From Chthonomonas sp. UBA2362 (GTDB lineage: Bacteria > Armatimonadota > Fimbriimonadia > Fimbriimonadales > Fimbriimonadaceae), in NCBI GenBank assembly GCA_002344135.1, contig DDTO01000004.1:423591-487590 (forward strand): a stretch of 64,000 nt of DNA. The letters are read 5' to 3'. How positions within the stretch are numbered: the stretch's first letter is position 1; every line of letters starts with the position of its first letter. The translations under genes were made by a program, and so were the position numbers. Of the stretch, positions 25,204 through 33,148 are shown piece by piece. The notes beneath the pieces are model-generated. The model searched no databases. It worked only from the letters and a program-made list of their open reading frames with translations, and was not told the origin of the DNA.

Positions 25204-26091
25204 ATGAATTGGCAAGGCGTCTTTCCCGCGATAACGACTCCCTTTGCCCTGGACGGCTCGGTCGATCTCGAATTCCTCGCACGCCATGCCGCGTGGATGA
25301 TCGATGCAGGATGCACCGGCTTGGTCGCGCTCGGGTCACTCGGAGAGGCGGGCACGTTGACGAGGGAAGAGAAAGAGGCGGTTCTTCGCGCCTGTGTTGC
25401 GGCTACGGGCAATCGCGCGCCGGTCGTGGCGGGCATCTCGGCGCTCGCAACGGACGACGCGGTCGAGTTGGCTCGAACTTCACAGCGCCTCGGATGCCGA
25501 GGCTTGATGGTCCTTCCACCTTACGTTTACAGGGGCGATTGGCGTGAGACCCGGGCGCACTTCCGAGCGGTCTTCGAGGCAACCGACCTCAGCCTCATGC
25601 TCTACAACAACCCGATCGCCTATGGCGTCGACGTGTTTCCGGAACAAGTGGAGGAGCTGTGCGCGTGGCCGAATCTCCATGCGGTAAAGGAGTCCAGCGG
25701 CGATGTGCGCCGGGTCACCGCTCTGCGAGCGCGACTCGGCGACCGCCTCGCCCTGTTCGTCGGCGTGGACGACGTGCTCGTCGAGGGGGTGGCGGCGGGG
25801 GCGACGGGTTGGATCGCCGGCCTTGTCAACGCCTTGCCGGGCGAATCGGTCCGGCTCCTCGATTTGGCGATGGCGGGGCGATGGGAGGAGGCGCGGCGGC
25901 TTTACGATTGGTTTCTGCCCCTGCTGCGTCTCGATACAGTCCCGAAGTTCGTGCAGCTGATCAAGCTGGTACAGCAAGAGGTCGGGATGGGGAACGAGCG
26001 AGTGAGGGCGCCGCGGCTCCCGCTTGCCGCTGCGGAAAGGGAAGAGACGCTGACCTTGATTCGGGCGTGCCTAGCAAGCCGACCGGTCTAG
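25204..26091 (+). CDS. DapA-family aldolase/lyase (dihydrodipicolinate synthase-like)
   Basis: Class I aldolase of the DHDPS/N-acetylneuraminate lyase family, 295 residues, cytoplasmic TIM barrel. Schiff-base Lys is in HAVKESSGD; the active-site Tyr is in SLMLYNNPIAYG. The pyruvate-binding loop reads GSLGEAGTLTREEK rather than the GTTGE of lysine-biosynthetic DapA, so true DHDPS activity is doubtful; hydroxyproline- or sugar-acid-degrading relatives are possible. The start is the ATG at 25204, giving MNWQGVFPAITTPF as in the family. Confidence 0.85.
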   Translation: MNWQGVFPAITTPFALDGSVDLEFLARHAAWMIDAGCTGLVALGSLGEAGTLTREEKEAVLRACVAATGNRAPVVAGISALATDDAVELARTSQRLGCRGLMVLPPYVYRGDWRETRAHFRAVFEATDLSLMLYNNPIAYGVDVFPEQVEELCAWPNLHAVKESSGDVRRVTALRARLGDRLALFVGVDDVLVEGVAAGATGWIAGLVNALPGESVRLLDLAMAGRWEEARRLYDWFLPLLRLDTVPKFVQLIKLVQQEVGMGNERVRAPRLPLAAAEREETLTLIRACLASRPV

Positions 26092-26095
26092 CGAA

Positions 26096-26171
26096 TGGCG
26101 CGCTCGAGAGGACTCGAACCTCCGACCCCCAGCTCCGCAAGCTGGTGCTCTATCCACTGAGCTACGAGCGC
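26096..26171 (-). tRNA. tRNA-Arg (anticodon GCG), CCA encoded
   Basis: Full cloverleaf on the minus strand. Acceptor GCGCTCG / CGAGCGC, D-arm GCTC...GAGC, anticodon stem CCAGC / GCTGG with loop TTGCGGA (GCG reads CGC), variable loop GGGTC, T-arm GGAGG TTCGAGT CCTCT, discriminator G and an encoded CCA. Confidence 0.96.
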
Positions 26172-26210
26172 GTGATGCCCGGGAGTGTACCCCCGCGCCT
26201 AGACCGGTCT

Positions 26211-26954
26211 TCAGGGCCAGATGGCCTGGGCGATCATCGCTAGACCCGAGTTGGCGAGCAGTACTTCGACCACGAGAACGAAACGTCTGGGCTCCAGCCG
26301 CTCCACCAGGGGTTTGACGAGAACGGTCCCGATCAGCATGCAGCCGCCGAGGGCCAGACCGACAACGATACCGTCGGCACTCAAGAGTTCGAACCGCCGA
26401 TAGGCTAGGCTCTTGGTAAGGTGAATGCCGGCCGTGCTGAGCGCTTCCGTGCTGAGATAGGCTCCTCGTATCAGGCCGTAAGACAGAAAGGCGGGGGCGT
26501 TGAGCGGTCCGGTCGTGGAGACCACCGCCGAGAGAAAGCCCATGATCGCGCCGAGGGCCGGGAAGAGCGACAATGGCATCCGCCGCTCCCTCCGTTCCAA
26601 CCATCGCCGGACGGGGATCAGCGCTAGGATAAATCCCCCGAACAGAGCAGGGAGCAATCTGGAGTCGATCTTGCTTAAGCAGAAGGAACCGGCTATCGCC
26701 AAGGGAATTCCGCCTAGCCAATAGCGCCAAACGACGACCCACTCGACCTGGCGGTACCACAGCGCCACCCGCGACAAGTTGCCGATGAGTGCAGCAATCG
26801 TGAGGATGCCGACGCTGGGCTCCGCGCCGAAGACGGCGTTGCAGGCAGGCAGAAGCAGGATCGCGCTGCCGAAGCCGACGACCCCGCCGACTCCACCGGC
26901 GACCATGCCGACGAGGCAAAGGACGACGAGATGAATGGGCTCGGGCATGCTCAT
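26211..26954 (-). CDS. TauE/SafE-family sulfite/anion exporter-like membrane protein
   Basis: 247 residues, about seven to eight TM helices. The family pattern is visible: a Gly-rich first repeat GMVAGGVGGVVGFGSAILLL and the second-half counterpart GAIMGFLSAVVSTTGPLNAP. Members export sulfite, sulfoacetate or other small anions, or import sulfate; substrate not predictable. Start: ATG at 26954 (MSMPEP) or 26948. A TAGTAT box 16 nt upstream may be its -10. It lies 39 nt from the tRNA-Arg gene. Confidence 0.85.
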   Translation of the reverse strand: MSMPEPIHLVVLCLVGMVAGGVGGVVGFGSAILLLPACNAVFGAEPSVGILTIAALIGNLSRVALWYRQVEWVVVWRYWLGGIPLAIAGSFCLSKIDSRLLPALFGGFILALIPVRRWLERRERRMPLSLFPALGAIMGFLSAVVSTTGPLNAPAFLSYGLIRGAYLSTEALSTAGIHLTKSLAYRRFELLSADGIVVGLALGGCMLIGTVLVKPLVERLEPRRFVLVVEVLLANSGLAMIAQAIWP

Positions 26955-27055
26955 GCGGATCGCTCGCCCGATACTATCCGGATCGGGGAACTGCAGAGGA
27001 GTCCCGCAGCGTTGCAAGCACAGAGACAAGGCCGCGGGGCCTGTGGTGGTCATCT

Positions 27056-28141
27056 ATGTTGCTCCATTCCATTCTGTTCCTGTCGGTGCCACCTGTTCTT
27101 GCAGTGGACTGCAAGGCGCCGCCAAAACTGGGTGCCCCTGTCACTGCGTTCGCATCGAACCTGCGAACCATCTACCAGGATCGCAACGGCCACTACTGGA
27201 TCGGCAGCGACCATGAGGGGCTCTATCGCTACGACGGGAAGACCCTGCTGCGCTACACCAAGCAGGATGGTCTACCAAGCGACCAAGTGGTCGAAATCCA
27301 GGAAGACAAGAAAGGCAACTTGTACTTCACCACATACGCCGGGATCAGCAGATTCGACGGAAAGGCCTTTACCACGCTGACCCCCGTCGTGATGGACGCC
27401 CCCGACAAAGGCTGGCGCCTGCACAAGGACGATTTGTGGTTCGTCTATGGGTCCAAAGACGGTGGGCCGTCCCGATATGACGGCAAGTCCCTCTATTGTT
27501 TGCGGTTTCCAAAGCACCACCTCGAAGAGGCGAAGCTCGCACTGAAGCCCGCCTCCAGCATGTATGCGATCTACACCATCTACAAGGATCGGAAGGGATA
27601 TCTCTGGTTTGGTACGGCCGATGCTGGGCTCTGCCGCTACGATGGCAGGACGATCAACTGGCTCTATGAGGATCACTTGACGAATGTGCCCGGCGGCGGC
27701 TCGTTCGGAATCCGCTCGATCATCGAGGATCGCGAGGGAAAACTTTGGGTTTGCAACACCCGCAATCGTTATCTCGTCTCGCCAAGGAACCTCCCGGCTC
27801 ATGGCCTGATCCACTACAAAAGCGAGGTAGGAATCGGAAGTCTGAAGTCGGTGATCGGCGGAGAGTGGCTGTACTTCCAGTCGGTGGTGAAGGGCAAGGA
27901 GGGAGACCTGTGGATGATGCCGTGGGGCGGCGGAATCTTCCGCTATAACGGGAAGAGGATGACCCGCTACCCGGTCAAGGACGGGGACAAGGATGCGTAC
28001 ATGAGCCAGATCTATAAGGATCGTCGGGGCGACCTGTGGATCGCCAGCCAAACGGGCGGGCCGTACAAATTCAACGGGAAGTCGTTCGAGAGGTTCTTGC
28101 CTAAGGGAGTTCAGGGCCTGCGCCCCCTCTGGCCCGATTGA
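27056..28141 (+). CDS. Exported beta-propeller (two-component-regulator-propeller repeats)
   Basis: 361 residues with a signal peptide (MLLHSILFLSVPPVLA). At least six Reg_prop-type repeats follow the pattern [I/Y]xxDRxGxLWxGTxxxGLxRYDG: IYQDRNGHYWIGSDHEGLYR, IQEDKKGNLYFTTYAGISRF, IYKDRKGYLWFGTADAGLCR, IIEDREGKLWVCNTRN, VKGKEGDLWMMPWGGGIFR and IYKDRRGDLWIASQTGGPYK. In larger proteins this propeller senses glycans ahead of a histidine kinase; here it stands alone without TM or kinase, so it is a secreted or periplasmic binding protein at most. Confidence 0.82.
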   Translation: MLLHSILFLSVPPVLAVDCKAPPKLGAPVTAFASNLRTIYQDRNGHYWIGSDHEGLYRYDGKTLLRYTKQDGLPSDQVVEIQEDKKGNLYFTTYAGISRFDGKAFTTLTPVVMDAPDKGWRLHKDDLWFVYGSKDGGPSRYDGKSLYCLRFPKHHLEEAKLALKPASSMYAIYTIYKDRKGYLWFGTADAGLCRYDGRTINWLYEDHLTNVPGGGSFGIRSIIEDREGKLWVCNTRNRYLVSPRNLPAHGLIHYKSEVGIGSLKSVIGGEWLYFQSVVKGKEGDLWMMPWGGGIFRYNGKRMTRYPVKDGDKDAYMSQIYKDRRGDLWIASQTGGPYKFNGKSFERFLPKGVQGLRPLWPD

Positions 28142-28316
28142 ACAGAGTCTGCAAGAAGAGGGCGCCGGAGAGCCCGGCTGATCAGGCTAGCTCAACGATC
28201 GCCGCTTGCAGCGCGAGCACGATCAAGGAAGGCAGTTCGTCATCGCTCGGCGGTTCTGCTGAGGAGTGCCCTTCGCCCCTTCCTCGGACCAGGCCTCAGG
28301 CTTGACGCCTTGCGAA

Positions 28317-28350
28317 GTGGTGGGCGGTTCTGGATTTGAACCAGTGACCC
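28317..28350. repeat. 34-bp direct repeat, distal copy (tRNA-Val 3' half)
   Basis: Matches 28625-28658 at 33 of 34 positions, covering the T-arm, 3' acceptor strand and CCA of tRNA-Val. The one difference (T for A at 28329) breaks a T-stem pair. Confidence 0.85.
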
Positions 28351-28378
28351 TCCCGGCGAGCCGGGATGCTCTACCGCC
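28318..28378 (-). other. D-armless tRNA-like structure / tRNA-Val remnant
   Basis: Minus strand: GGCGGT (28373-28378) pairs with ACCGCC (28323-28328); between them AGAGCA, a TCCCGG-CTCG-CCGGGA hairpin in place of the anticodon arm, GGGTC and a nearly normal T-arm, ending in discriminator A and CCA. There is no D-arm and the anticodon hairpin has a 4-nt loop, so it is unlikely to be a decoding tRNA. The stop codon of the GIY-YIG gene lies at its 5' edge. Confidence 0.65.
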
Positions 28379-28616
28379 TTTCGACCAACTGGAGGATCGA
28401 ACGGCGAGACTTCCAGGACTTGATCTGGCGTTCGCGAGCGTAGGCCTGGCTCTTGGAGTCGAAGGTCTCGGTATGGAAGATGTTCCACGGCCCCCGATTG
28501 CGGGTGGATTTCGTTTGCCCGTTATTGTGCTCGGGCACCCGTCGAGCAAGATCGTCGGTATGCCCGACGTAGAACCGGCCACTCGACTCGCTCTGCAAGA
28601 CGTAAACCGTCCACAT
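28371..28616 (-). CDS. Small GIY-YIG endonuclease-domain protein
   Basis: 81 residues, a minimal UPF0213/YhbQ-type GIY-YIG domain: MWTVYVLQSESSGRFYVGHT (the Y-V-L and Y-V-G pair standing for GIY...YIG), DDLARRVPEHNNGQ with the catalytic Arg, and FDSKSQAYARERQIKSWKSR with the metal-binding Glu. It starts 9 nt after the CCA of tRNA-Val and ends inside the tRNA-like structure (final codons AGG CGG TAG). No Shine-Dalgarno sequence is evident, so expression may depend on the tRNA-Val transcript. Arrangement suggests a mobile or formerly mobile unit; nuclease activity is inferred from the family only. Confidence 0.88.
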   Translation of the reverse strand: MWTVYVLQSESSGRFYVGHTDDLARRVPEHNNGQTKSTRNRGPWNIFHTETFDSKSQAYARERQIKSWKSRRSILQLVERR

Positions 28617-28624
28617 GCCCGCAG

Positions 28625-28658
28625 GTGGTGGGCGGTACTGGATTTGAACCAGTGACCC
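28625..28658. repeat. 34-bp direct repeat, proximal copy (inside tRNA-Val)
   Basis: 3' half of the intact tRNA-Val plus CCA; partner of 28317-28350, 308 bp away. Confidence 0.85.
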
Positions 28659-28700
28659 CTTCGGTGTGAACGAAGTGCTCTACCACTGAGCTAACCGCCC
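28626..28700 (-). tRNA. tRNA-Val (anticodon CAC), CCA encoded
   Basis: Minus strand. Acceptor GGGCGGT / ACCGCCC, D-arm GCTCAGTGGTAGAGC, anticodon stem CTTCG / CGAAG with loop TTCACAC (CAC reads GUG), T-arm ACTGG TTCAAAT CCAGT, discriminator A and encoded CCA. The GIY-YIG gene starts 9 nt downstream. Confidence 0.96.
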
Positions 28701-28889
28701 GGTAGTGCGCAGGATACCCGCGCCGATGTTGCGCCGACGAGACCCTCGCGGTACCGTCGGTACGCCTTCCGGCTCATGATCCTCCTCCGACCTACCCAAG
28801 ATTCTCCTATGATCCAAATCGGAGGGAAATCAAGCGCAGATCAAAGGTAAATCAGAGGATAGACGGCAGAGGCTCGGAACCACGACGGA

Positions 28890-30014
28890 CTACGACGCGA
28901 GCAAACTGGTCGAGAACACGAGGCTTGGCTCGGCTCGCTCGATCAGACCATCGGTCGAATGGGCGCCCTCGATGGCGAGGCCGATCCAGTCGGCGAAGTT
29001 CGTCGAGTCTTCCAGATGTCCCGTCGCCATGCGCCAGACGGTCTCGGCCGAAAGCGGCTCTCGGCGATCGAGCGAAACCGCGAGGGCGCCGCGCAACTCG
29101 GCAAAGAAGTCGACCGGCCCCGAACTGGCCGGCGAGTCTAGGCCGATTCCAACGTCGATCCCCGCCTCCAGCATGCGCCGGACCGGGCACGGTGGACATC
29201 CCAACCGAACATTCGATCGGGGGCAATGGGCGACCCTGACCCTTCCTTCGGCCAGCAAAGCGATCTCCTCGTCTACGATGTCGCAGACGTGGACGAACTG
29301 CGCACCGGGTCGGACGAGCCCGAGGCGTGCTAAAAGGCGAAGCACGGATTCGCCGGTGCTTCGAGTGGGATAGCCGGCTTGGTTGTAGAGGTCCGCGATC
29401 GGTCCCTTGCCTTCTCGAAAGAACTCGTTCTCGAAGGGCGTTTCGGCGACATGAATGCTGAACGGTCCGCCCTCGGCAAAGGACCGAAGTGTGTCCTCGT
29501 CTACCGTGTACGGACTATGCGGCGAGACGTGGACCGGAGAAAACACTGACCGATTGGCCGCCGCGGCCTCCTCGACTTTGGCCCGTTTCGGGGCGGGGTC
29601 ATCCCGCTCGAGGAAAGTGATGAGTTCCTGGTAGATAACTCCGCCGAGTCCCACCCCGGTGAGGGCCTCACCTGCGAAGGGCCGATCGGAGTGCTCTTCG
29701 ATGAACCGGACTCCGGTAGCGACGTTCTCTCGGGCTGCCCGATGAGTATCGGATCGGACGCCTTGGAGGTCCTGAGCGGACTTCAATTGGGTCAAGCTCC
29801 GGATCCAGGGCCAATAGGCCCGATCGTCGATCGCATCCTGCAGACCGCGGTATTCGAGGTGGGAATGGGCATTGACGAACCCAGGCGACAGTACGTACCT
29901 CTCGGGAATCCCCGTATGAGGCCGAAGTTCGGTGATTTGCCCATCATCGACGACCACCTCCAGGCCGACTTCGAGGCGCCCCTTAACGACGACCCCGTAA
30001 GGCCGCAGGATCAC
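28890..30014 (-). CDS. Amidohydrolase (TRZ/ATZ, cytosine/SAH-deaminase-like)
   Basis: 374 residues; metal-dependent hydrolase of the ATZ/TRZ subgroup, which deaminates or dechlorinates purine/pyrimidine-like or S-adenosylhomocysteine-type substrates. Landmarks: PGFVNAHSHLEYRG (HxH), VHVSPHSPYTVDEDTLRS, FSIHVAETPFENEFFREG (His and Glu), HVCDIVDEE, HCPRSNVRLG and the metal/catalytic Asp in IGLDSPASSG. The GTG start at 30014 overlaps the stop of the prepilin-like gene in a GTGA, so translation is coupled. Longer readings antisense the prepilin and are not real. Confidence 0.88.
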   Translation of the reverse strand: MILRPYGVVVKGRLEVGLEVVVDDGQITELRPHTGIPERYVLSPGFVNAHSHLEYRGLQDAIDDRAYWPWIRSLTQLKSAQDLQGVRSDTHRAARENVATGVRFIEEHSDRPFAGEALTGVGLGGVIYQELITFLERDDPAPKRAKVEEAAAANRSVFSPVHVSPHSPYTVDEDTLRSFAEGGPFSIHVAETPFENEFFREGKGPIADLYNQAGYPTRSTGESVLRLLARLGLVRPGAQFVHVCDIVDEEIALLAEGRVRVAHCPRSNVRLGCPPCPVRRMLEAGIDVGIGLDSPASSGPVDFFAELRGALAVSLDRREPLSAETVWRMATGHLEDSTNFADWIGLAIEGAHSTDGLIERAEPSLVFSTSLLAS

Positions 30015-30682
30015 AGAGGAGTGTCCCAGGCAGCCTGGAGAGCGTCGTAGCTGAGAGACTTCACGTGCATGTCGCCGTAGAGCGTTCCGTAGCGATAGCC
30101 CTTCCAGAGACGGAAGATGTCTTGGGGAGCTTCGCCGATCCTCAGACGCCGGGTGCTGCCATGCCAGTGACCGGCGCCGTCGAACATGACGTTGACATTG
30201 GCCGGAAGCTCGAACGAGGTCTGGGAGAAGAACTTGAAAGCGATCTCGGTCCGGTAAAGGTAGCTCGTGCCGTATACGCGATACATCGTGGGCGCGGTCT
30301 GGAAGGTCATCCAGGGGTGGGAATCGAGGACTTCCGAGCCGTTGTCGGCGGGGCAGTGGAAGATCTCGGCGCTCTTCAAGTAGGGCTGAAGCACCTCGTG
30401 GAGCATCGGCATGTACGGGATGCGGGCTTGGAACTCCGGGTGGGCGTTCCAAATCTCTGGCGTGAAACGATCGGTCGGATCGACGGCATGGGGGAAGATG
30501 TCGTCGTTCTCGGTCATGTAGAGAGAGATGGCGGCCCCGATTTGCTTCAGGTTGCTGATGCACTGGGTCTGCTTGGCGGCCATCTTGGCTCGACTGAAGA
30601 CCGGAAAGAGCAGCGCAGCCAAGATCGCGATGATCGCGATCACGACCAACAGCTCGATCAGGGTAAACGCGCGCCGCACCAC
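30011..30682 (-). CDS. Type IV prepilin / pseudopilin-like protein
   Basis: 223 residues starting MVRRAFTLIELLVVIAIIAI: the type III signal peptide cut by prepilin peptidase before Phe, with Glu5 of the mature protein, then a long hydrophobic helix. The following CISNLKQIGAAISLYMTEND is the conserved continuation in the many DUF1559/prepilin-like proteins of planctomycetes and Armatimonadota. The C-terminal domain (HCPADNGSEVL ... GDMHVKSLSYDALQ) matches the WG-free, G-x-x-H-type ends seen there. Likely an exported pseudopilin. First gene of a pair with the amidohydrolase. Confidence 0.92.
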   Translation of the reverse strand: MVRRAFTLIELLVVIAIIAILAALLFPVFSRAKMAAKQTQCISNLKQIGAAISLYMTENDDIFPHAVDPTDRFTPEIWNAHPEFQARIPYMPMLHEVLQPYLKSAEIFHCPADNGSEVLDSHPWMTFQTAPTMYRVYGTSYLYRTEIAFKFFSQTSFELPANVNVMFDGAGHWHGSTRRLRIGEAPQDIFRLWKGYRYGTLYGDMHVKSLSYDALQAAWDTPL

Positions 30683-30745
30683 TCACGTAGTTTACGCTCG
30701 CCGGCGCGGAGTGATTCCGGAGTCCTGTCGTACTTCGCGAAGGCG

Positions 30746-30751
30746 TAGAAT
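30746..30751 (+). promoter_or_regulatory. TANNNT -10 element (TAGAAT) 6 nt before the start codon
   Basis: GGCGTAGAAT, AGGGCG, then ATG at 30758. The same GGCGTAGAAT and 6-nt spacing are found at ispG. Confidence 0.5.
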
Positions 30752-30757
30752 AGGGCG

Positions 30758-31936
30758 ATGAATCGAATCGGCATTCTCGTTCTCGCATCGGTCCTGCTCG
30801 TAGGATGCGGTGGGGGTGGAGGTGGGGGCGGCGGAAACCCTGGACCCAACGATCCCGGATACATCAGCCTCTTGGATGCCGCTACCGAGGCACGCGTCGA
30901 CCAGGTCGTCCGCGACTATCAGTTCACGAACCATATCGCAGGAGCGACGGTCGGCGTCGTGAAGGATAACAAGGTCGTCCTCGTCAAAGGCTACGGCGTC
31001 TCGGACCTCGGGCCTGGCACTTCCGCAGACGCCAACACGCCGTTCGAGATCGGCTCCTGCTCGAAGAGTTTCACCGCTTTCGGGCTTCTTCGCATGCTGG
31101 ACGATCCCTCGCTCATCACGAAGCCGGGGATCGCCGCGCTGGCCCTCGACGAGCGAGTGGCGGTCTACCTGGCCGATAGTCCTAACGTGGCGATACCTCC
31201 TGCGTGGGAGAACATCACGGTGCGCGAACTCCTGAGCATGACGAGCGGTATCCCCGACGGGTCGAGCAACACGAAGATCTGGCAGGTCATCGTCGCCGAG
31301 GCTGCGGCGAAGGGAGTCGACTTCGGTCCCGGCACCGGGTACTGCTACAGCAACCCGGGCTACATGCTCCTCGGCGAGGTGATCCAGCAGTTGAGCGGCC
31401 TGGCTTACGCCGACTACATGAAGCAGTACGTGTTCACTCCGCTCGGCCTCACGAACACGATCGTCCACCTGCCTGGGAACACACCGGCGACGCTGTCCAA
31501 GGGGTATTCGTGGCAGGGCTCGGCTTGGATCGAGCCGGCCAAGCGCTCGCCGCTCTCGTCTTTCTCGTCGGGCGCCGTCGTGACGACTGCCGGTGACCTA
31601 GCCAAGTTTCTCCTTGCGCTCGAACAGAAGAAAATACTCAAGCCGGCCACCTACGAGGCAATGTGGACCGCGGTCGAGCTTCCCACGCGCTCCAGCCAGT
31701 GGGGTCTCGGGTGGAACGTCGTCGAGACCGAGGACTATAAGATCTACCGGAAGGACGGAGGCTTGCCAGGCTACTCGGCCCAGATGTCGATCTACGTCCA
31801 CGCGGGAGTAAGCGTCGCGCTCTGCACGAACGAGACCAGCGTCCCCACAAGCCAGATCGTAGCGGATATCGTCGCCGCGATCAAGGACGTGGAGACCGAG
31901 CCGAATCCGCCGGGACCCCAGTCGGATTGCGATTAG
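30758..31936 (+). CDS. Serine hydrolase lipoprotein (class C beta-lactamase / PBP4* family)
   Basis: 392 residues. Lipobox LASVLLVGC followed by a nine-Gly run, then the catalytic domain. Active-site SxxK is in EIGSCSKSFTAFGLL; the YxN element is GYCYSNPGYMLLG; the downstream region RKDGGLPGYSAQM stands where the HxG/KTG motif normally lies, with Gly-Gly but no His or Lys-Thr-Gly. Family members are D-Ala-D-Ala carboxypeptidases, esterases or beta-lactamases; resistance should not be assumed. Start backed by a TAGAAT box. Confidence 0.88.
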   Translation: MNRIGILVLASVLLVGCGGGGGGGGGNPGPNDPGYISLLDAATEARVDQVVRDYQFTNHIAGATVGVVKDNKVVLVKGYGVSDLGPGTSADANTPFEIGSCSKSFTAFGLLRMLDDPSLITKPGIAALALDERVAVYLADSPNVAIPPAWENITVRELLSMTSGIPDGSSNTKIWQVIVAEAAAKGVDFGPGTGYCYSNPGYMLLGEVIQQLSGLAYADYMKQYVFTPLGLTNTIVHLPGNTPATLSKGYSWQGSAWIEPAKRSPLSSFSSGAVVTTAGDLAKFLLALEQKKILKPATYEAMWTAVELPTRSSQWGLGWNVVETEDYKIYRKDGGLPGYSAQMSIYVHAGVSVALCTNETSVPTSQIVADIVAAIKDVETEPNPPGPQSDCD

Positions 31937-32040
31937 GGATCCGATCCCGTCCGCCAGGCAAAAAGCCAGCAACAGTACGGGCCAGCCGGTGGGGTTTTCC
32001 TCGTATAGTGGTGACTGTAACTGATCTATTGGAGGCAACA

Positions 32041-33057
32041 ATGTTTCGTTCTGCTTTACGGCTGCTTGCAGTCTCGATCCCGCTGGCGCTCATCGGACCG
32101 GCGATGGCGATCGGCCCCGATAACCAGGTCGTCGGCGGCGCGATCGGGTCCCAATGGGGCGGTGTCGTTCGCATCCTGTTGAACACGAACGTCGGTGCGA
32201 ATACCGGCTCGTTCAATGGGACGGGGACGATCATCGGCAACGTGAACCAGCAGGGCCAGGGTTGGTATTGCATCCTGACGGCCGACCATGTCGTGAGTAC
32301 CAATGGGCCGGGCGACCCGACCGCAGCAGGGATCGGCGCAGTCCAGATGAATTCCGTGGGCAATGGAGGCGACGATGGTGTTGCCGCATGGCCGGTCATG
32401 GCGGGCTACGCCGTCAGAACCAAGTCTCTCTTCGGCCCGGCATCGGCGGTCGATCTCGCTCTGGTTGCTGTCAACTACGGCGCGTATAACGCTGGAAACG
32501 ATATCTATGTTCGGAATCTGGTTGCCGACAACTCGCACCGAACGTTTTCGATCATCGGCTTCGGCCAAGAGGCAAGACGCGTTGCGACGGGGTACCAAGG
32601 CGTTGGAAACTACGGAACGCAACGGTACGAGAACAACGTCGTCAACCGATACTCTCCCAATTTTAGCAATGGCGGCTATACATACGACGCCGTCATTTCC
32701 AAGATCATCTTCGATCCGGGCACCGTGTTTCCCGGGACGGGGGCAGCCTACGACGGTGATTCCGGAGCGCCACTGTTCACGAGCGGCGTCGCTTCCGAGC
32801 CGGGTCAGGGGATCTCGTACTACGCTTACGACGTGTTCGGCGTGCATCAAGGTGGGCAAGGACGGGGAGTCGGTCGGCAGTTCCGAGACTACGGCATGGA
32901 TCAGTACCACGTTTGGCTTAGCGGGACGACCGGTACGCATGATGGCCAAAACTACATCAGTCACATAAACCGAGTGTGCGGAATGGTGCCGGAGCCTAGC
33001 ACCCTCGTAGCCCTTTCGCTCGGCGCCCTCGCGCTGTTGCGCAGACGACGCAGATAG
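32041..33057 (+). CDS. Trypsin-like serine protease with PEP-CTERM anchor
   Basis: 338 residues. Signal peptide MFRSALRLLAVSIPLALIGP; chymotrypsin-fold domain with the triad His in CILTADHVVS, Asp in VDLALVAVNYG and Ser in YDGDSGAPLFTSG; C-terminal PEP-CTERM signal (VPEPSTLVALSLGALALLRR plus Arg tail) recognised by exosortase. So it is exported and processed or sorted to the cell surface. The ATG at 32041 follows a GGAGG Shine-Dalgarno sequence at the right distance. No exosortase gene is in the window. Confidence 0.9.
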   Translation: MFRSALRLLAVSIPLALIGPAMAIGPDNQVVGGAIGSQWGGVVRILLNTNVGANTGSFNGTGTIIGNVNQQGQGWYCILTADHVVSTNGPGDPTAAGIGAVQMNSVGNGGDDGVAAWPVMAGYAVRTKSLFGPASAVDLALVAVNYGAYNAGNDIYVRNLVADNSHRTFSIIGFGQEARRVATGYQGVGNYGTQRYENNVVNRYSPNFSNGGYTYDAVISKIIFDPGTVFPGTGAAYDGDSGAPLFTSGVASEPGQGISYYAYDVFGVHQGGQGRGVGRQFRDYGMDQYHVWLSGTTGTHDGQNYISHINRVCGMVPEPSTLVALSLGALALLRRRRR

Positions 33058-33136
33058 GTGCATCTCGACGCGGCAGGGATCTGTCTCTGCCGCGGTCTGG
33101 GCTGGCTCTCGTTGCCGGAAACGCTGTTCGGAATGG

Positions 33137-33142
33137 TAGCCT
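33137..33142 (+). promoter_or_regulatory. TANNNT -10 element (TAGCCT) 6 nt before the start codon
   Basis: ATGGTAGCCT, AGGCCC, then ATG at 33149; no Shine-Dalgarno sequence. Confidence 0.45.
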
Positions 33143-33148
33143 AGGCCC

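Noticed and set aside
28318..28392. A second functional tRNA next to the GIY-YIG gene
   Set aside because: The 5' bases do not pair with the acceptor strand at full tRNA length, there is no D-arm, and no 7-nt anticodon loop forms. Kept only as a tRNA-like structure.
30014..30788. Long N-terminal extension of the amidohydrolase
   Set aside because: It is the shadow of the prepilin-like gene in another frame; the GTG at 30014 overlapping the prepilin stop is the natural start.
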